From contig CAJIZF010000004.1 in assembly GCA_905181835.1 (NCBI GenBank), positions 124,001 to 188,000 of the forward strand: a stretch of 64,000 bases of DNA. The letters are read 5' to 3'. This document shows, piece by piece, positions 45,908-55,566 of the stretch (its first letter is position 1; every line of letters begins with the position of its first letter). Source of the DNA: an uncultured Flavobacteriaceae bacterium (GTDB lineage: Bacteria > Bacteroidota > Bacteroidia > Flavobacteriales > Flavobacteriaceae). The position numbers were made by a program, and so were the translations under genes. The notes under the pieces were generated by a model that made no database searches, was not told the DNA's origin, and was given only the letters and a program-made list of their open reading frames with translations.

Positions 45908-46339
45908 TTAAAGACAACTAATTTTATCTACTCTTTTTTGATGTCTACCACCTTCAAAATCGGTATTTATAAAAATTTTAACCATAGCAATTGCTTGTGG
46001 TATACTAGTATATCTTGCTGGAATGCTTAATATATTTGCATTATTATGTAATCTTGCTAATTCAGTAATTTCTTTTGTCCAACAAAGCGCCGCTCTTACT
46101 TCTTGGTATTTATTAGCAGTCATAGCGGCTCCATTACCTGAGCCACAAATAATGATACCAAAATCTACCTTACTACTAGCAACATCACTTGCTACAGGGT
46201 GAATAAAATCTGGATAATCAACACTATCGTTAGTATCAGTCCCATAATTAAAAAGTGTAATTTTTTTAGAATTTAAAAAATTTACTATAGCTTCTTTATA
46301 AGCAGGTCCAGCATGATCATTTCCAATAGCTATTTTCAT
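45908..46339 (-). CDS. rpiB: Ribose-5-phosphate isomerase B
   Basis: 143 residues: GNDHAGPAYKEAI at the N-terminus, the catalytic-site loop CGSGNGAAMTANK, then RAALCWT and NANILSIPARY. It interconverts ribose 5-phosphate and ribulose 5-phosphate in the pentose phosphate pathway. It begins at the edge of the very AT-rich gap described separately and is co-directional with the GNAT gene. Confidence 0.95.
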   Translation of the reverse strand: MKIAIGNDHAGPAYKEAIVNFLNSKKITLFNYGTDTNDSVDYPDFIHPVASDVASSKVDFGIIICGSGNGAAMTANKYQEVRAALCWTKEITELARLHNNANILSIPARYTSIPQAIAMVKIFINTDFEGGRHQKRVDKISCL

Positions 46340-46842
46340 AAGAATTAATTTTATTATTAATAAATAAATACATCGTATAAATTTAATAAAATATAAAAGA
46401 GCACGATGCTTTGTATATATGTTTTTTAATAAACTGTTAACTACTGTTTATATATTTGTTATAAATATTTTTTGATGCTACTTAAATTTATTCTATTAAG
46501 TTTTTTTTATAAAAAATCCAATAAAAATAATAACTAATTTTAAACAAGTTATTTATTTATTTATAGCTCTTTTCAACTATTATTAGTAAATTATTTATTA
46601 ATAATACACTACTTATAATACTAGTTAACAGTTGTTAATTAAAAACACTATTTATCTAGTTTTCAATAAATAAAAAGTTTTATATATGTTTATATATTGA
46701 TAATAAAATTAATAAATTAAAAATAAAAATAAATTACAAAAAAGTTATTCTACATATTAACACCTAATAATATTAAGCACTTCTTTTAAAAATTAATTAA
46801 ATAAAATAATAGTATTATTATAATTGTTAATAAGTAAAATTA
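46340..46842. other. 500-bp extremely AT-rich noncoding region; possible replication origin
   Basis: No reading frame is supported on either strand. Base content is extreme: 3 G/C in the 60 bases 46681-46740 and 5 in 46501-46560. It holds an exact 12-bp inverted repeat (AACTGTTAACTA at 46432-46443 and its complement at 46622-46633). TGTTAA hexamers, in both orientations, lie at 46435, 46625, 46633, 46757 and 46825. No exact TTATCCACA DnaA box was found by eye. Origin function is an inference. Confidence 0.35.
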
Positions 46843-47082
46843 TTAAACGATTTCTAATTTAGAAGTGTTATTAAATCCTTTAATTATCTGAATTGCTTTT
46901 TCTTTATCCTTTTGATGTACTTGAAGTCTAATTCCTCCAAAAGCATTAGAATGAAAAGGCATTACATTAATAGCTGTTTCGTTTAAAAAAATAAAATTTA
47001 TAAAAGAGCGTTCTAATAATAATTTAAGAACAGCATACTCACTGGGATATGTAAAACGAGCTATTGTTACAAATTCTTTCAA
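46843..47082 (-). CDS. DUF2007 family protein
   Basis: 79 residues with the small two-layer DUF2007 (putative signal-transducing, PII-like) pattern: VTIARFTYPSEYAVLKLLLE at the start and a LQVHQKDKEKAIQII helix near the end. No catalytic motif. It is flanked by the AT-rich gap and the divergent rnr. Confidence 0.75.
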   Translation of the reverse strand: MKEFVTIARFTYPSEYAVLKLLLERSFINFIFLNETAINVMPFHSNAFGGIRLQVHQKDKEKAIQIIKGFNNTSKLEIV

Positions 47083-47173
47083 TTCATTAAAGTTTTAACA
47101 ATACTAAGATAATTATTTATTAATATCCCTATAAAATTATAAACCTTACATTTACCATTACTAAAAATTAAAA

Positions 47174-49394
47174 ATGTCGAGAAGAAAAAAGAGTAGAAAG
47201 AAATCAAGTAATTCCAATCTTACCCAAAGTATATTAACTACTTTAAGAAAACAAAATGCAAAACCAATTAATTACAAACAAATAGCATCTATTTTAGATA
47301 TTAAAGATACTAATACTAGAAATTTATTAATTAAAAAAATAAAGCAACTTCAGTCTGAAGAAAAAATAGAAGAAGTATCTAGAGGAAAATATATAATAAA
47401 AGCTTCAACAAATTATTACATTGGTATAGCAGATGTAACTTCTAGAGGACAAGCTTATATTGTAATAGACGATTTAGAGGAAGATATTTTCGTTAATCAA
47501 AAAAATATAAATCATGCTTTACATGGTGATACTGTTGAAGTTTATATTTTTAAAAGAAATAGAGGTGGAAAACCAGAAGGGGAAATTACTAAGATTTTAA
47601 AAAGAAAGAAAATAGCTTTTGTTGGAGTAATTAAAATTCAAGAACGATTCGCTTTTGTTGAATGTCAGGATACAAAAATGTATACTGACATATTTGTATC
47701 CAAAGAAAATATAAAAAATGCTAAAAATGGTGATAAAGTATTAGTAGAAATTGAAAGTTGGCCTGAAAAGGCAGGGTCACCTTATGGTAAAGTAATCAAA
47801 ACACTTGGAAAACCAGGAGAGCATAATACTGAAATACACTCTATTTTAGCACAATTTGGTTTACCGTACGAATTTGATAAAGAAGTAGAAGATTATGCTA
47901 ATAATATAGACACCACAATAAAAGAAGAAGAAATAAAAAAACGCCGTGATATGCGTGGTGATTTAACTTTCACAATCGATCCAAAAGATGCTAAAGATTT
48001 TGATGATGCTTTATCTTTTAAGGATTTAAAAGATGGTACCTATGAAATAGGTATACATATAGCTGATGTTGCTCATTATTTAATACCAGGAACTATACTA
48101 GATGATGAAGCCTACGAGCGTGCAACTTCAGTTTATCTTGTAGATAGAGTTGTGCCAATGCTTCCTGAAGTATTATCAAACAACGCTTGTTCTTTAAGAC
48201 CAAACGAAGAAAAGTTTACTTTTTCAGCGGTATTTAAAATAGATAATAAAGCTATAATTATTGATCAATGGTTTGGAAGAACAGTTACTTATAGTGACGC
48301 GCGTTTTGCTTATGAAGAAGCTCAATTTATTATTGAAAAAGAAACAATAAATGAAGGAGAACTTATAAATATTCCCTCTGATATTTCTATTACTGGAAAA
48401 ACATATAAAGTACAGAATGAAATTTCTAAAGCTATCTTAAAATTAGACGAACTAGCTAAAATATTAAGAAGAAAAAGAATGAAACAAGGAGCTATTTCTT
48501 TTGATAAAGTAGAGGTAAAATTCCACTCTAGATAAAGATAATAATCCAGAAGGAGTTTATTTTAAAGAAAGTAAAGATGCTAATAAATTAATAGAAGAAT
48601 TTATGTTATTAGCAAATAGAAGTGTTGCTGAATTTATAGGAAAACAAAGCACAAAAAAAACATTTATTTATAGGGTTCATGATGAACCTAATGATGAGAA
48701 AATTGCAGCTTTACAAAATATTATTAGACAATTTGGATATAAAATAGATACTAGAGACCGAAAAACAACCTCTAACTCTTTAAATAATTTATTAAAAGAT
48801 GTTCAAGGTAAAAAAGAACAAAACTTAGTGGATACACTTGCAATACGCTCTATGAGTAAGGCGGTTTATACTACAGAAAATATTGGTCATTACGGATTAG
48901 CTTTTGATTTTTATACACATTTCACCTCACCTATTAGGCGTTATCCAGATGTAATGGTCCATCGACTTTTGCAATTTTATTTAAACAAAGAAAATAGCGC
49001 AAATAAAGACCAGTTTGAAGAAAAATGTAGACATAGTAGTGAAATGGAAGGTTTAGCAGCCCAAGCTGAACGAGCTAGTATTAAATACATGCAGGTAAAA
49101 TATATGTTTGATCATCAAGATCAAAACTTTTTAGGTGTAATTTCTGGTGTGACCGATTGGGGAATTTATGTTGAAATTATTTCTAATAAATGCGAAGGAA
49201 TGATCAGACTACAAGACATGAAAGATGATCATTATACTTTCTACAAAGAAGAATTTGCAGCTGTTGGTGCTCGAACCAAAAATAGTTATCAGCTCGGAGA
49301 TGAAGTTTATGTACAAGTCAAAAATGCAGATTTAGTAAAAAAGCAACTAGATTTTAAAATGTTAGGACATAAAAAAGATTTCACAACTAATTAA
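47174..49394 (+). pseudogene. rnr: Ribonuclease R, frame broken in the RNB domain
   Basis: The first part (47174-48535) has a basic N-terminus, a helix-turn-helix, cold-shock domains and the RNB metal site DPKDAKDFDDALS. It stops at TAA just after KVEVKFH. The second part (frame +1, recognisable from 48528) continues LDKDNNPEG ... EEFMLLANRSVAEF and ends with the S1 domain at 49394. Dropping the T at 48527 restores one protein of about 740 residues. RNase R digests structured RNA 3' to 5'. The exact fit of the restored LDKDNN to the family points to an inserted base there, not to slippage at the stop. Confidence 0.92.
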
Positions 49395-49450
49395 CCGTTA
49401 GTTTTTCTTTTTCCAATCATTACGTAATGATTTTGTATTTTTACAAACGT

Positions 49451-50135
49451 ATGTTTGATGGTTTATTATATGCTGCCCTTTATGGATTTATACTAGCTTT
49501 TGCTATAGGTCCAGTTTTTTTTACTCTTATAGAGACTAGTATTACTAAAGGAATAAAAGCTGCTGTCTTTTTTGATTTAGGCTCTTTATTTTCCGATGTA
49601 GTTTTTATTATTATTGCATTTTATGGTACTAATAAATTATTAGATAAACTAAAAGACGATCCAGCATTATTAGTATTTGGTGGTATGATATTAATCGCTT
49701 TTGGTTCGATATCTTATATACGTACTTCTAAATCTTTTATAAAAATTGTTAGGGAACATTATTCGGTCGCTACTAAAAAAAACCATGGAGGTCTTTTTCT
49801 AAAAGGATTTTTATTAAACTTTGTAAATTTTGGAGTATTAGCAGGATGGATTGCAACGATTATTATTGCACAAGCCGTAACCACTCATAAAAACGGAGTA
49901 TTATTTTTCTTAGCCACTCGTAATGATTACTTTATTCATAACTGACTTGTTAAAAATTATTTTAGCTAAAAAACTAAAAAGCAACTTAACACCGCGTTTT
50001 ATTATAAAAACAAAAAAATTGGTAAGTATTTTAATTATTGGTTTTGGAGTTTTATTGTTAATACAAGGAGTTTTCCCAGATAATATTCAAGAAGGATTGG
50101 AGTATATTCCTAAAACTAATAAAGGTTTAGAATAA
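49451..50135 (+). pseudogene. LysE family transporter, frame broken in a C-terminal transmembrane helix
   Basis: From the ATG at 49451 the product has five hydrophobic segments, starting FDGLLYAALYGFILAFAIGP, typical of LysE/RhtB exporters. The frame ends at 49945; the continuation in frame +1 starts with MITLFITDLLKIILAKKL (49923) and runs to 50135. Dropping the G at 49920 gives ATLMITLFITD, a natural membrane helix. The family exports amino acids or small solutes; the substrate is unknown. A bidirectional terminator follows. Confidence 0.85.
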
Positions 50136-50186
50136 AAGGAATAGCTTCAAATTGTCCGATAGCTTTTAGAAACGTTTGAACAATAA

Positions 50187-50217
50187 AAAAAGCTTCAGTA
50201 GAATTCTGAAGCTTTTT
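50187..50217. terminator. Bidirectional terminator between the LysE gene and tRNA-Cys
   Basis: AAAAAGCTTCAG / CTGAAGCTTTTT with a seven-base loop. A/T runs on both sides let it serve both the plus-strand LysE gene and the minus-strand tRNA. Confidence 0.85.
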
Positions 50218-50290
50218 GGAGGCGTCGAGCGGATTCGAACCGCTGTAAGAGCTTTTGCAGAGCCCGGCCTAGCCACTCGGCCACGACGCC
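50217..50290 (-). tRNA. tRNA-Cys (anticodon GCA)
   Basis: 71-base cloverleaf at 50220-50290: GGCGTCG/CGACGCC acceptor, anticodon loop CTGCAAA, T arm CGGTTCGAATCCG and U at the discriminator position, as in Cys tRNAs. The next three bases encode CCA (50217-50219), unlike the other tRNA here. Confidence 0.94.
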
Positions 50291-50347
50291 TTAATTATTA
50301 GTAGGCAAATATACTATAAAGTTCAATTTTTTCAATTAAAAACTAAC

Positions 50348-50704
50348 TTATCTTTTAGCGCTCAAAGTTACACTTACCTCTGCTACATCACCACCTATAG
50401 GCGGGTTCACTTTTGCTACCGTCACCTTAACGTAATTTACTAACGGTGCCTTAATAAATATCTTATCAATAATACGATGCCCTACGTGTTCTAATAATTT
50501 GGATCGAATTTCCATTTCTTCCATTACAATCCTTTGTAAGACCACATAATCTATAGTATCTTTTAATTCGTCACTTTTAATGGCTTTATTTAAATTACCT
50601 CTAACTGAAAGATTTACTAAATAATCAGAACCAATCTGCCCTTCTTCTAATAAACAACCATGAAAAGCATAAATTTTAATATTTTTTAATCGTATCGTGC
50701 TCAT
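50348..50704 (-). CDS. folB: Dihydroneopterin aldolase
   Basis: 118 residues with the tunnelling fold: LKNIKIYAFHGCLLEE at the start (FHG motif), the Glu/Lys active-site segment near LLEHVGHRI, and VAKVNPPIGG. It converts dihydroneopterin to hydroxymethyl-dihydropterin in folate synthesis. It stands alone between tRNA-Cys and the divergent glnS. Confidence 0.92.
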   Translation of the reverse strand: MSTIRLKNIKIYAFHGCLLEEGQIGSDYLVNLSVRGNLNKAIKSDELKDTIDYVVLQRIVMEEMEIRSKLLEHVGHRIIDKIFIKAPLVNYVKVTVAKVNPPIGGDVAEVSVTLSAKR

Positions 50705-50778
50705 TTCAACTATTTTTGTAAAGTTACAAATCCTTAATTTACTGTTAAGGTATTTGATTATAAAACTTGATCCTAAAC

Positions 50779-52806
50779 ATGTCAGAAAAACCAGCAGCTC
50801 TTAATTTTATTGAGCACTTAATAGAAGAAGATTTAACGAACGGATTGTCAAAGGAAGACCTACGTTTTCGATTTCCACCTGAGCCAAACGGTTATTTACA
50901 TATAGGACACACCAAAGCTATAGGAATTAGTTTTGGACTGGGCGAAAAATATCAAGCTCCCGTCAACCTTCGTTTTGATGACACGAATCCAGCAAAAGAA
51001 GAGCAAAAATATGTAGACGCCATCAAAGAAGATATTACTTGGATGGGTTACCAGTGGGATCAAGAAGTATATTCCTCCGATTATTTTCAAACTTTATACA
51101 ATTGGGCAATTAGTTTTATTAAAAAAGGGTTGGCCTATATAGATTCTCAATCGAGTGACGACATGAGACTACAAAAAGGGTCTCCAACACGGTTAGGTAC
51201 TAATAGCCCTTACAGAACAAGATCTATCGAAGAAAACTTAGATTTATTCATTAAAATGAAAAACGGTGAATTTAAAGAAGGAACCCATGTTTTGCGGGCT
51301 AAGATTGATATGGAAGACCCAAACATGTTAATGCGAGATCCAATAATGTATCGAATTTTAAAAAAAGCACATCACCGAACAGGTAACGATTGGTGTATCT
51401 ACCCAATGTACGATTGGACGCATGGCGAAAGCGATTACATCGAACAAATTTCACATTCTTTGTGTTCTCTAGAGTTTAAACCTCACAGAAAGCTTTATAA
51501 TTGGTTTAGAGATGAGGTTTATAATGATAATTTTAATCAGCTTCCGTTGGTGCCAAAACAACGAGAATTTGCACGCTTAAACCTAAGCTATACCGTTATG
51601 AGTAAGCGTAAGTTATTACAGTTGGTAAACGAAAAAATTGTTATTGGTTGGGACGACCCAAGAATGCCAACTATTTCTGGCTTACGAAGAAGGGGCTACA
51701 CACCAAATGCTATTAAAAAGTTTATTGAAGCTGTAGGGGTTGCTAAAAGGGAAAATGTTATTGATGTTTCTTTATTAGAATTTTGTATCCGAGAAGATTT
51801 AAATAAAATAGCACCTCGTGTGATGGCAGTTCTAGATCCTATTAAACTTACTATTACAAATTATCCTGAGGGAAAAGAAGAATTTTTAAAAGCTGAAAAT
51901 AATCCTGAAGATGAAACTGCTGGTTATCGAGAAGTACCTTTTTCAAAAGAACTATATATAGAAAGAGAAGATTTTAAAGAAGACGCAAACAGTAATTTTT
52001 TCCGCTTAACTTTAGGAAAGGAAGTTCGGTTAAAAAACGCTTACATTATAAAAGCAGATTCAATTATTAAAGACCCTGAAGGCACCCTTAAAGAAATAAA
52101 ATGCTCTTATGACGCCGACAGTCTTAGCGGAACAGGTACTGTAGCAAGTCTAAGAAAAGTTAAAGGTACACTTCATTGGGTTTCTATTTCTCATGCAATT
52201 AAAGCCGAAGTAAGATCGTATGACCGATTGTTTACAGATGAAGCTCCCGATAGCCATAAAGACAAGACATTTATGGATTTTGTTAATCCAAATTCCTTAA
52301 CTGTTTCACAAGCTTTTGTGGAGCCAAGTTTAGCTTTAGCAAAAAAAAGTAGTAGCTTTCAGTTTCAGCGATTAGGGTATTTTAAAGTTGACGATGACTC
52401 TACGAGTGAAACCCTCGTTTTTAACAAAACAGTTGGTTTACGTGATTCTTGGACCAAGAAAAAACCGGTTAAAAATAAAATATTACCAACGCAAAAAGCT
52501 GAAATTTATCCTTTAAATGAAATTATGCGTTTTGGAAAAAAGTACACTAAATTTCCTGTCGAAAAGCAGCAAGAAACTAAGCTTAGAATACAAGAATTAG
52601 CAAAGAGTATTTCTTACGAAGAGCTAATTCCGTTTTTTGGAACAGCTCTTAAAAAAGTGGGCACACGAATTGTAACAATCATCGCGCTTGGTGTTTTAAT
52701 AAAAAACAATCAAAGAATAACCCCTGAGATTAAAACATTTTTAAGAAAAGCTTTAGAGGATAAAAACGAACTATTAGTTGCTGAGGCAAGTAAAATTAAT
52801 TTATAG
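50779..52806 (+). CDS. glnS: Glutaminyl-tRNA synthetase with an unassigned C-terminal extension
   Basis: 675 residues from the ATG at 50779; the open frame reaches a TTG at 50767. The class I motifs are PPEPNGYLHIGHTKA (HIGH) and VMSKRKL (KMSKS). The core aligns over about 555 residues. The last 120 or so (from IYPLNEIMRFGKKYTKFP) look like paired helices ending LRKALEDKNELLVAEASK, reminiscent of HEAT-type repeats. I cannot assign them to the YqeY domain fused to some bacterial GlnRS. It charges tRNA-Gln directly. Alone on its strand here. Confidence 0.94.
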   Translation: MSEKPAALNFIEHLIEEDLTNGLSKEDLRFRFPPEPNGYLHIGHTKAIGISFGLGEKYQAPVNLRFDDTNPAKEEQKYVDAIKEDITWMGYQWDQEVYSSDYFQTLYNWAISFIKKGLAYIDSQSSDDMRLQKGSPTRLGTNSPYRTRSIEENLDLFIKMKNGEFKEGTHVLRAKIDMEDPNMLMRDPIMYRILKKAHHRTGNDWCIYPMYDWTHGESDYIEQISHSLCSLEFKPHRKLYNWFRDEVYNDNFNQLPLVPKQREFARLNLSYTVMSKRKLLQLVNEKIVIGWDDPRMPTISGLRRRGYTPNAIKKFIEAVGVAKRENVIDVSLLEFCIREDLNKIAPRVMAVLDPIKLTITNYPEGKEEFLKAENNPEDETAGYREVPFSKELYIEREDFKEDANSNFFRLTLGKEVRLKNAYIIKADSIIKDPEGTLKEIKCSYDADSLSGTGTVASLRKVKGTLHWVSISHAIKAEVRSYDRLFTDEAPDSHKDKTFMDFVNPNSLTVSQAFVEPSLALAKKSSSFQFQRLGYFKVDDDSTSETLVFNKTVGLRDSWTKKKPVKNKILPTQKAEIYPLNEIMRFGKKYTKFPVEKQQETKLRIQELAKSISYEELIPFFGTALKKVGTRIVTIIALGVLIKNNQRITPEIKTFLRKALEDKNELLVAEASKINL

Positions 52807-52812
52807 TTTTTA

Positions 52813-53796
52813 TCAATAATCAAAATCTGTTTTTGGCTCTTCTTTTGGTCCTTTACTGGTCGTTTTTTTATTCACAATACCTTTAGCCGCATTGTCTTTT
52901 TTCATTTGCTCACCAATTTGGTTACTCGCTGCAAACGAAGCAATCATATTATTTAACATGTCGCTTCCTGCTTGAGGCGAATTAGGTAGTAATATTAAAT
53001 TGGAGTTAGTAGCTTCTCCCACCGATTGTAAGGTGTCATAATGTTGGGTTACCACAATTAAGGCAGATGCCTCTTGCGAATTAATACCAACATTATTTAA
53101 TACGTCAACACTATCTTCCAGTCCCCGAGCAATTTCTCTACGTTGATCGGCAATACCCAATCCCTGCAAACGTTTGCTTTCAGCTTCAGCTTTTGCTCTT
53201 TCAATAATTAAAATACGCTGTGCATCTCCTTCATGTTGGGCTGCTACCTTTTCTCGCTCTGCAGCATTAATTCGGTTCATGGCAATTTTTACTTTTTGAT
53301 CAGGATCAATATCTGTAACCAGAGCTTTTACAATATCATAACCATAATTAAGCATTGCCTCTTTTAATTCTCGTTGTATTGCTAATGCTATTTCTTCTTT
53401 TTTAACAAAAACGTCGTCTAGAATCATTTTTGGAACTTCTGCACGAACCACATCAAATATAAACGCAGTAATCTGTTCATGTGGGTTTTGTAGCTTATAA
53501 AAAGCGTTATAAACATGCTCCCTCTGAATTTGAAATTGTACTGAAATTTTCAAGTGAACAAAAACATCATCTTTTGTTTTAGTTTCAACAATGACATCTA
53601 ATTGTTGAATCCGCAAACTAACTCTTCCTGCTACTCTATCGATAAATGGAATTTTCATATTGATACCCGCTCCATAATCTCTGGTAAATTTTCCAAACCT
53701 TTCTACAACTGCAATTGTTTGTTGTTTAACAATAAAAAAAGAAGCAAAAACAAGTACTATTAAAATAGTAAAAAAAAGAATCCAAATATAGCTCAT
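52813..53796 (-). CDS. SPFH/Band 7 (stomatin-like) membrane protein
   Basis: 327 residues: one N-terminal transmembrane helix (about 4-24), then the SPFH domain (VVERFGKFTRDYGAGINMKIPF). A coiled-coil region rich in Glu, Ala and Arg follows (about 180-225), with a Gln/Asn-rich tail. Length and order match QmcA-type scaffolds of membrane microdomains. No NfeD partner gene is adjacent. It lies 97 bases after gltX, with a terminator between. Confidence 0.9.
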   Translation of the reverse strand: MSYIWILFFTILIVLVFASFFIVKQQTIAVVERFGKFTRDYGAGINMKIPFIDRVAGRVSLRIQQLDVIVETKTKDDVFVHLKISVQFQIQREHVYNAFYKLQNPHEQITAFIFDVVRAEVPKMILDDVFVKKEEIALAIQRELKEAMLNYGYDIVKALVTDIDPDQKVKIAMNRINAAEREKVAAQHEGDAQRILIIERAKAEAESKRLQGLGIADQRREIARGLEDSVDVLNNVGINSQEASALIVVTQHYDTLQSVGEATNSNLILLPNSPQAGSDMLNNMIASFAASNQIGEQMKKDNAAKGIVNKKTTSKGPKEEPKTDFDY

Positions 53797-53832
53797 AATA
53801 ATTTTTTTAAATTAAATACAATATCAAGATAC

Positions 53833-53859
53833 AAAAAAAGGCTGCTTATAACAACCTTT
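53833..53859 (-). terminator. Terminator after gltX
   Basis: On the minus strand a ten-pair RNA stem (AAAGGUUGUU / AGCAGCCUUU, two G-U pairs, three-base loop) followed by a U run. Confidence 0.7.
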
Positions 53860-53893
53860 AAATTCTTTTATTTAGAAGATATTTACGTTTGTT

Positions 53894-55420
53894 TCAAGAT
53901 AAAAAAGCAATCACTTTGTTTATCCTAGAAATCACCTCTTTTTTACCCAGTATCGCAGCAATTTCAAACACATCGGGACCTTTCATCTCTCCAACAAGCG
54001 CTAATCGTAAAGGCATCATTACGTTGCCAAATCCAATATCATTTTCAGTAATCCAGCTTTTAGTTTTATCAGTTAAATTTTCTGAAGAAAAATCGACACA
54101 CTCCTCTAACAAAACAACCAACTTTGAAAGTAGTTGTGGAGTTTTCTCTTTAAATGCTTTTTTTGCTGCTTTCTCATTGTATATAATTGGCGCTTCAAAA
54201 AAGTAACTTCCTTGTTCCCAAAAATCAGCTATGAAGGATGATCGTTCTTTTATTAAACCAATAATCTTTTCAAGATTTTTATTATGATCAATTCCTTTTT
54301 TAATTAATAAGTTTGTAAATAAAGTCGATAAGCTCTTGTTATCTCTCTCTTGTAAATAATGATGCTGGAACCACTTTGTTTTTTCAGGATCAAACTTTGC
54401 TCCCGCCTTGTTAACCCTTGCTAAACTGAATGATTTTATAAGTTCCTCTAAGTTGAAAATTTCTTGTTCTGTTCCTGGGTTCCACCCTAATAAAGCAAGC
54501 ATATTAACAACAGCCTCAGAAAAATAACCATCTTCTCTATATCCTGAAAAAACCTCCCCTTTTTTTGAATTCCACTGAATTGGAAAAACCGGAAAACCCA
54601 TTTTATCACCGTCACGTTTACTTAATTTTCCTTTACCAACCGGTTTCATAATCAATGGAAGGTGAGCAAATTTTGGAATCTCCCAATCCAGTGCTTTGTA
54701 CAACTCAATATGTAAGGGCACTGAGGGCAACCATTCTTCACCCCTAATAACATGACTAATCTCCATAAAGTGGTCGTCAACTATGTTTGCTAAGTGATAA
54801 GTTGGCATACCATCTTGTTTAAACAAGACTTTGTCGTCAAGTAGTTCTTTTTTAAACGACACATTTCCTCTAATTAAGTCTTCGGCAACAACAACTTCTT
54901 CTGTGTTTTGACCAGGATCATACATTTTAAAACGCACAACGTAATCTTCACCATTTGCTATCTTTTTTTCCACCTCTTCTTTTGTTAAAGAAATTGAGTT
55001 GGTTAGTTTTTCTCTATTATGCCAATTATAAATAAATGTTTTTCCTTTTTTTTCATGGTCTTTTCTGTGAAAGTTAAGCTCATCATTTGTGTCAAAGGCG
55101 TAATAGGCTTTCCCTCTGCTAATTAGTTGTTCTGCATACTGCTGATACATTTTTTTTCGCTCACTTTGTCTGTAAGGGCCATAAAGACCTTCTTTTCCTA
55201 TACCCTCGTCAAAGGGAATATTTAACCAATTTAAGGTTTCGACAATATAAGCTTCAGCACCTTCAACATATCTGTTTTGATCTGTATCCTCAATACGTAA
55301 AATAAACTTTCCACCACATTGTTTAGCAAACAAATAATTAAATAGCGCTGTTCTTACACCTCCTATGTGTAGTGGCCCTGTCGGGCTTGGAGCAAAACGA
55401 ACTCTAACTTTTTTTGACAT
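53894..55420 (-). CDS. gltX: Glutamyl-tRNA synthetase
   Basis: 508 residues. Class I motifs PSPTGPLHIGG (HIGH) and GKLSKRDGD (KMSKS) are present, with the glutamate-specific IEDTDQNRYV. The length is typical. It charges tRNA-Glu and supplies tetrapyrrole synthesis. It is divergent from the DUF4175-like gene. Confidence 0.96.
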   Translation of the reverse strand: MSKKVRVRFAPSPTGPLHIGGVRTALFNYLFAKQCGGKFILRIEDTDQNRYVEGAEAYIVETLNWLNIPFDEGIGKEGLYGPYRQSERKKMYQQYAEQLISRGKAYYAFDTNDELNFHRKDHEKKGKTFIYNWHNREKLTNSISLTKEEVEKKIANGEDYVVRFKMYDPGQNTEEVVVAEDLIRGNVSFKKELLDDKVLFKQDGMPTYHLANIVDDHFMEISHVIRGEEWLPSVPLHIELYKALDWEIPKFAHLPLIMKPVGKGKLSKRDGDKMGFPVFPIQWNSKKGEVFSGYREDGYFSEAVVNMLALLGWNPGTEQEIFNLEELIKSFSLARVNKAGAKFDPEKTKWFQHHYLQERDNKSLSTLFTNLLIKKGIDHNKNLEKIIGLIKERSSFIADFWEQGSYFFEAPIIYNEKAAKKAFKEKTPQLLSKLVVLLEECVDFSSENLTDKTKSWITENDIGFGNVMMPLRLALVGEMKGPDVFEIAAILGKKEVISRINKVIAFLS

Positions 55421-55566
55421 GTGTTTTTATAAAAATAACAAAGCAAAGGTACACACCTAAAGAGGTTTTAAAAAGTAACAGCGCTATAATTTTTACAGTA
55501 AAAAATTAACAGAAAGATTTAAATTAATAATGTATTTTCGAAGATATAATTTTACAGAGCTAATTA

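Noticed and set aside
48500-48540. Programmed ribosomal frameshift in rnr
   Set aside because: The conserved LDKDNN in the +1 frame starts before the stop codon, so slippage at the stop would lose conserved residues. No prfB-like CTT-TGA-C signal with an upstream Shine-Dalgarno is present.
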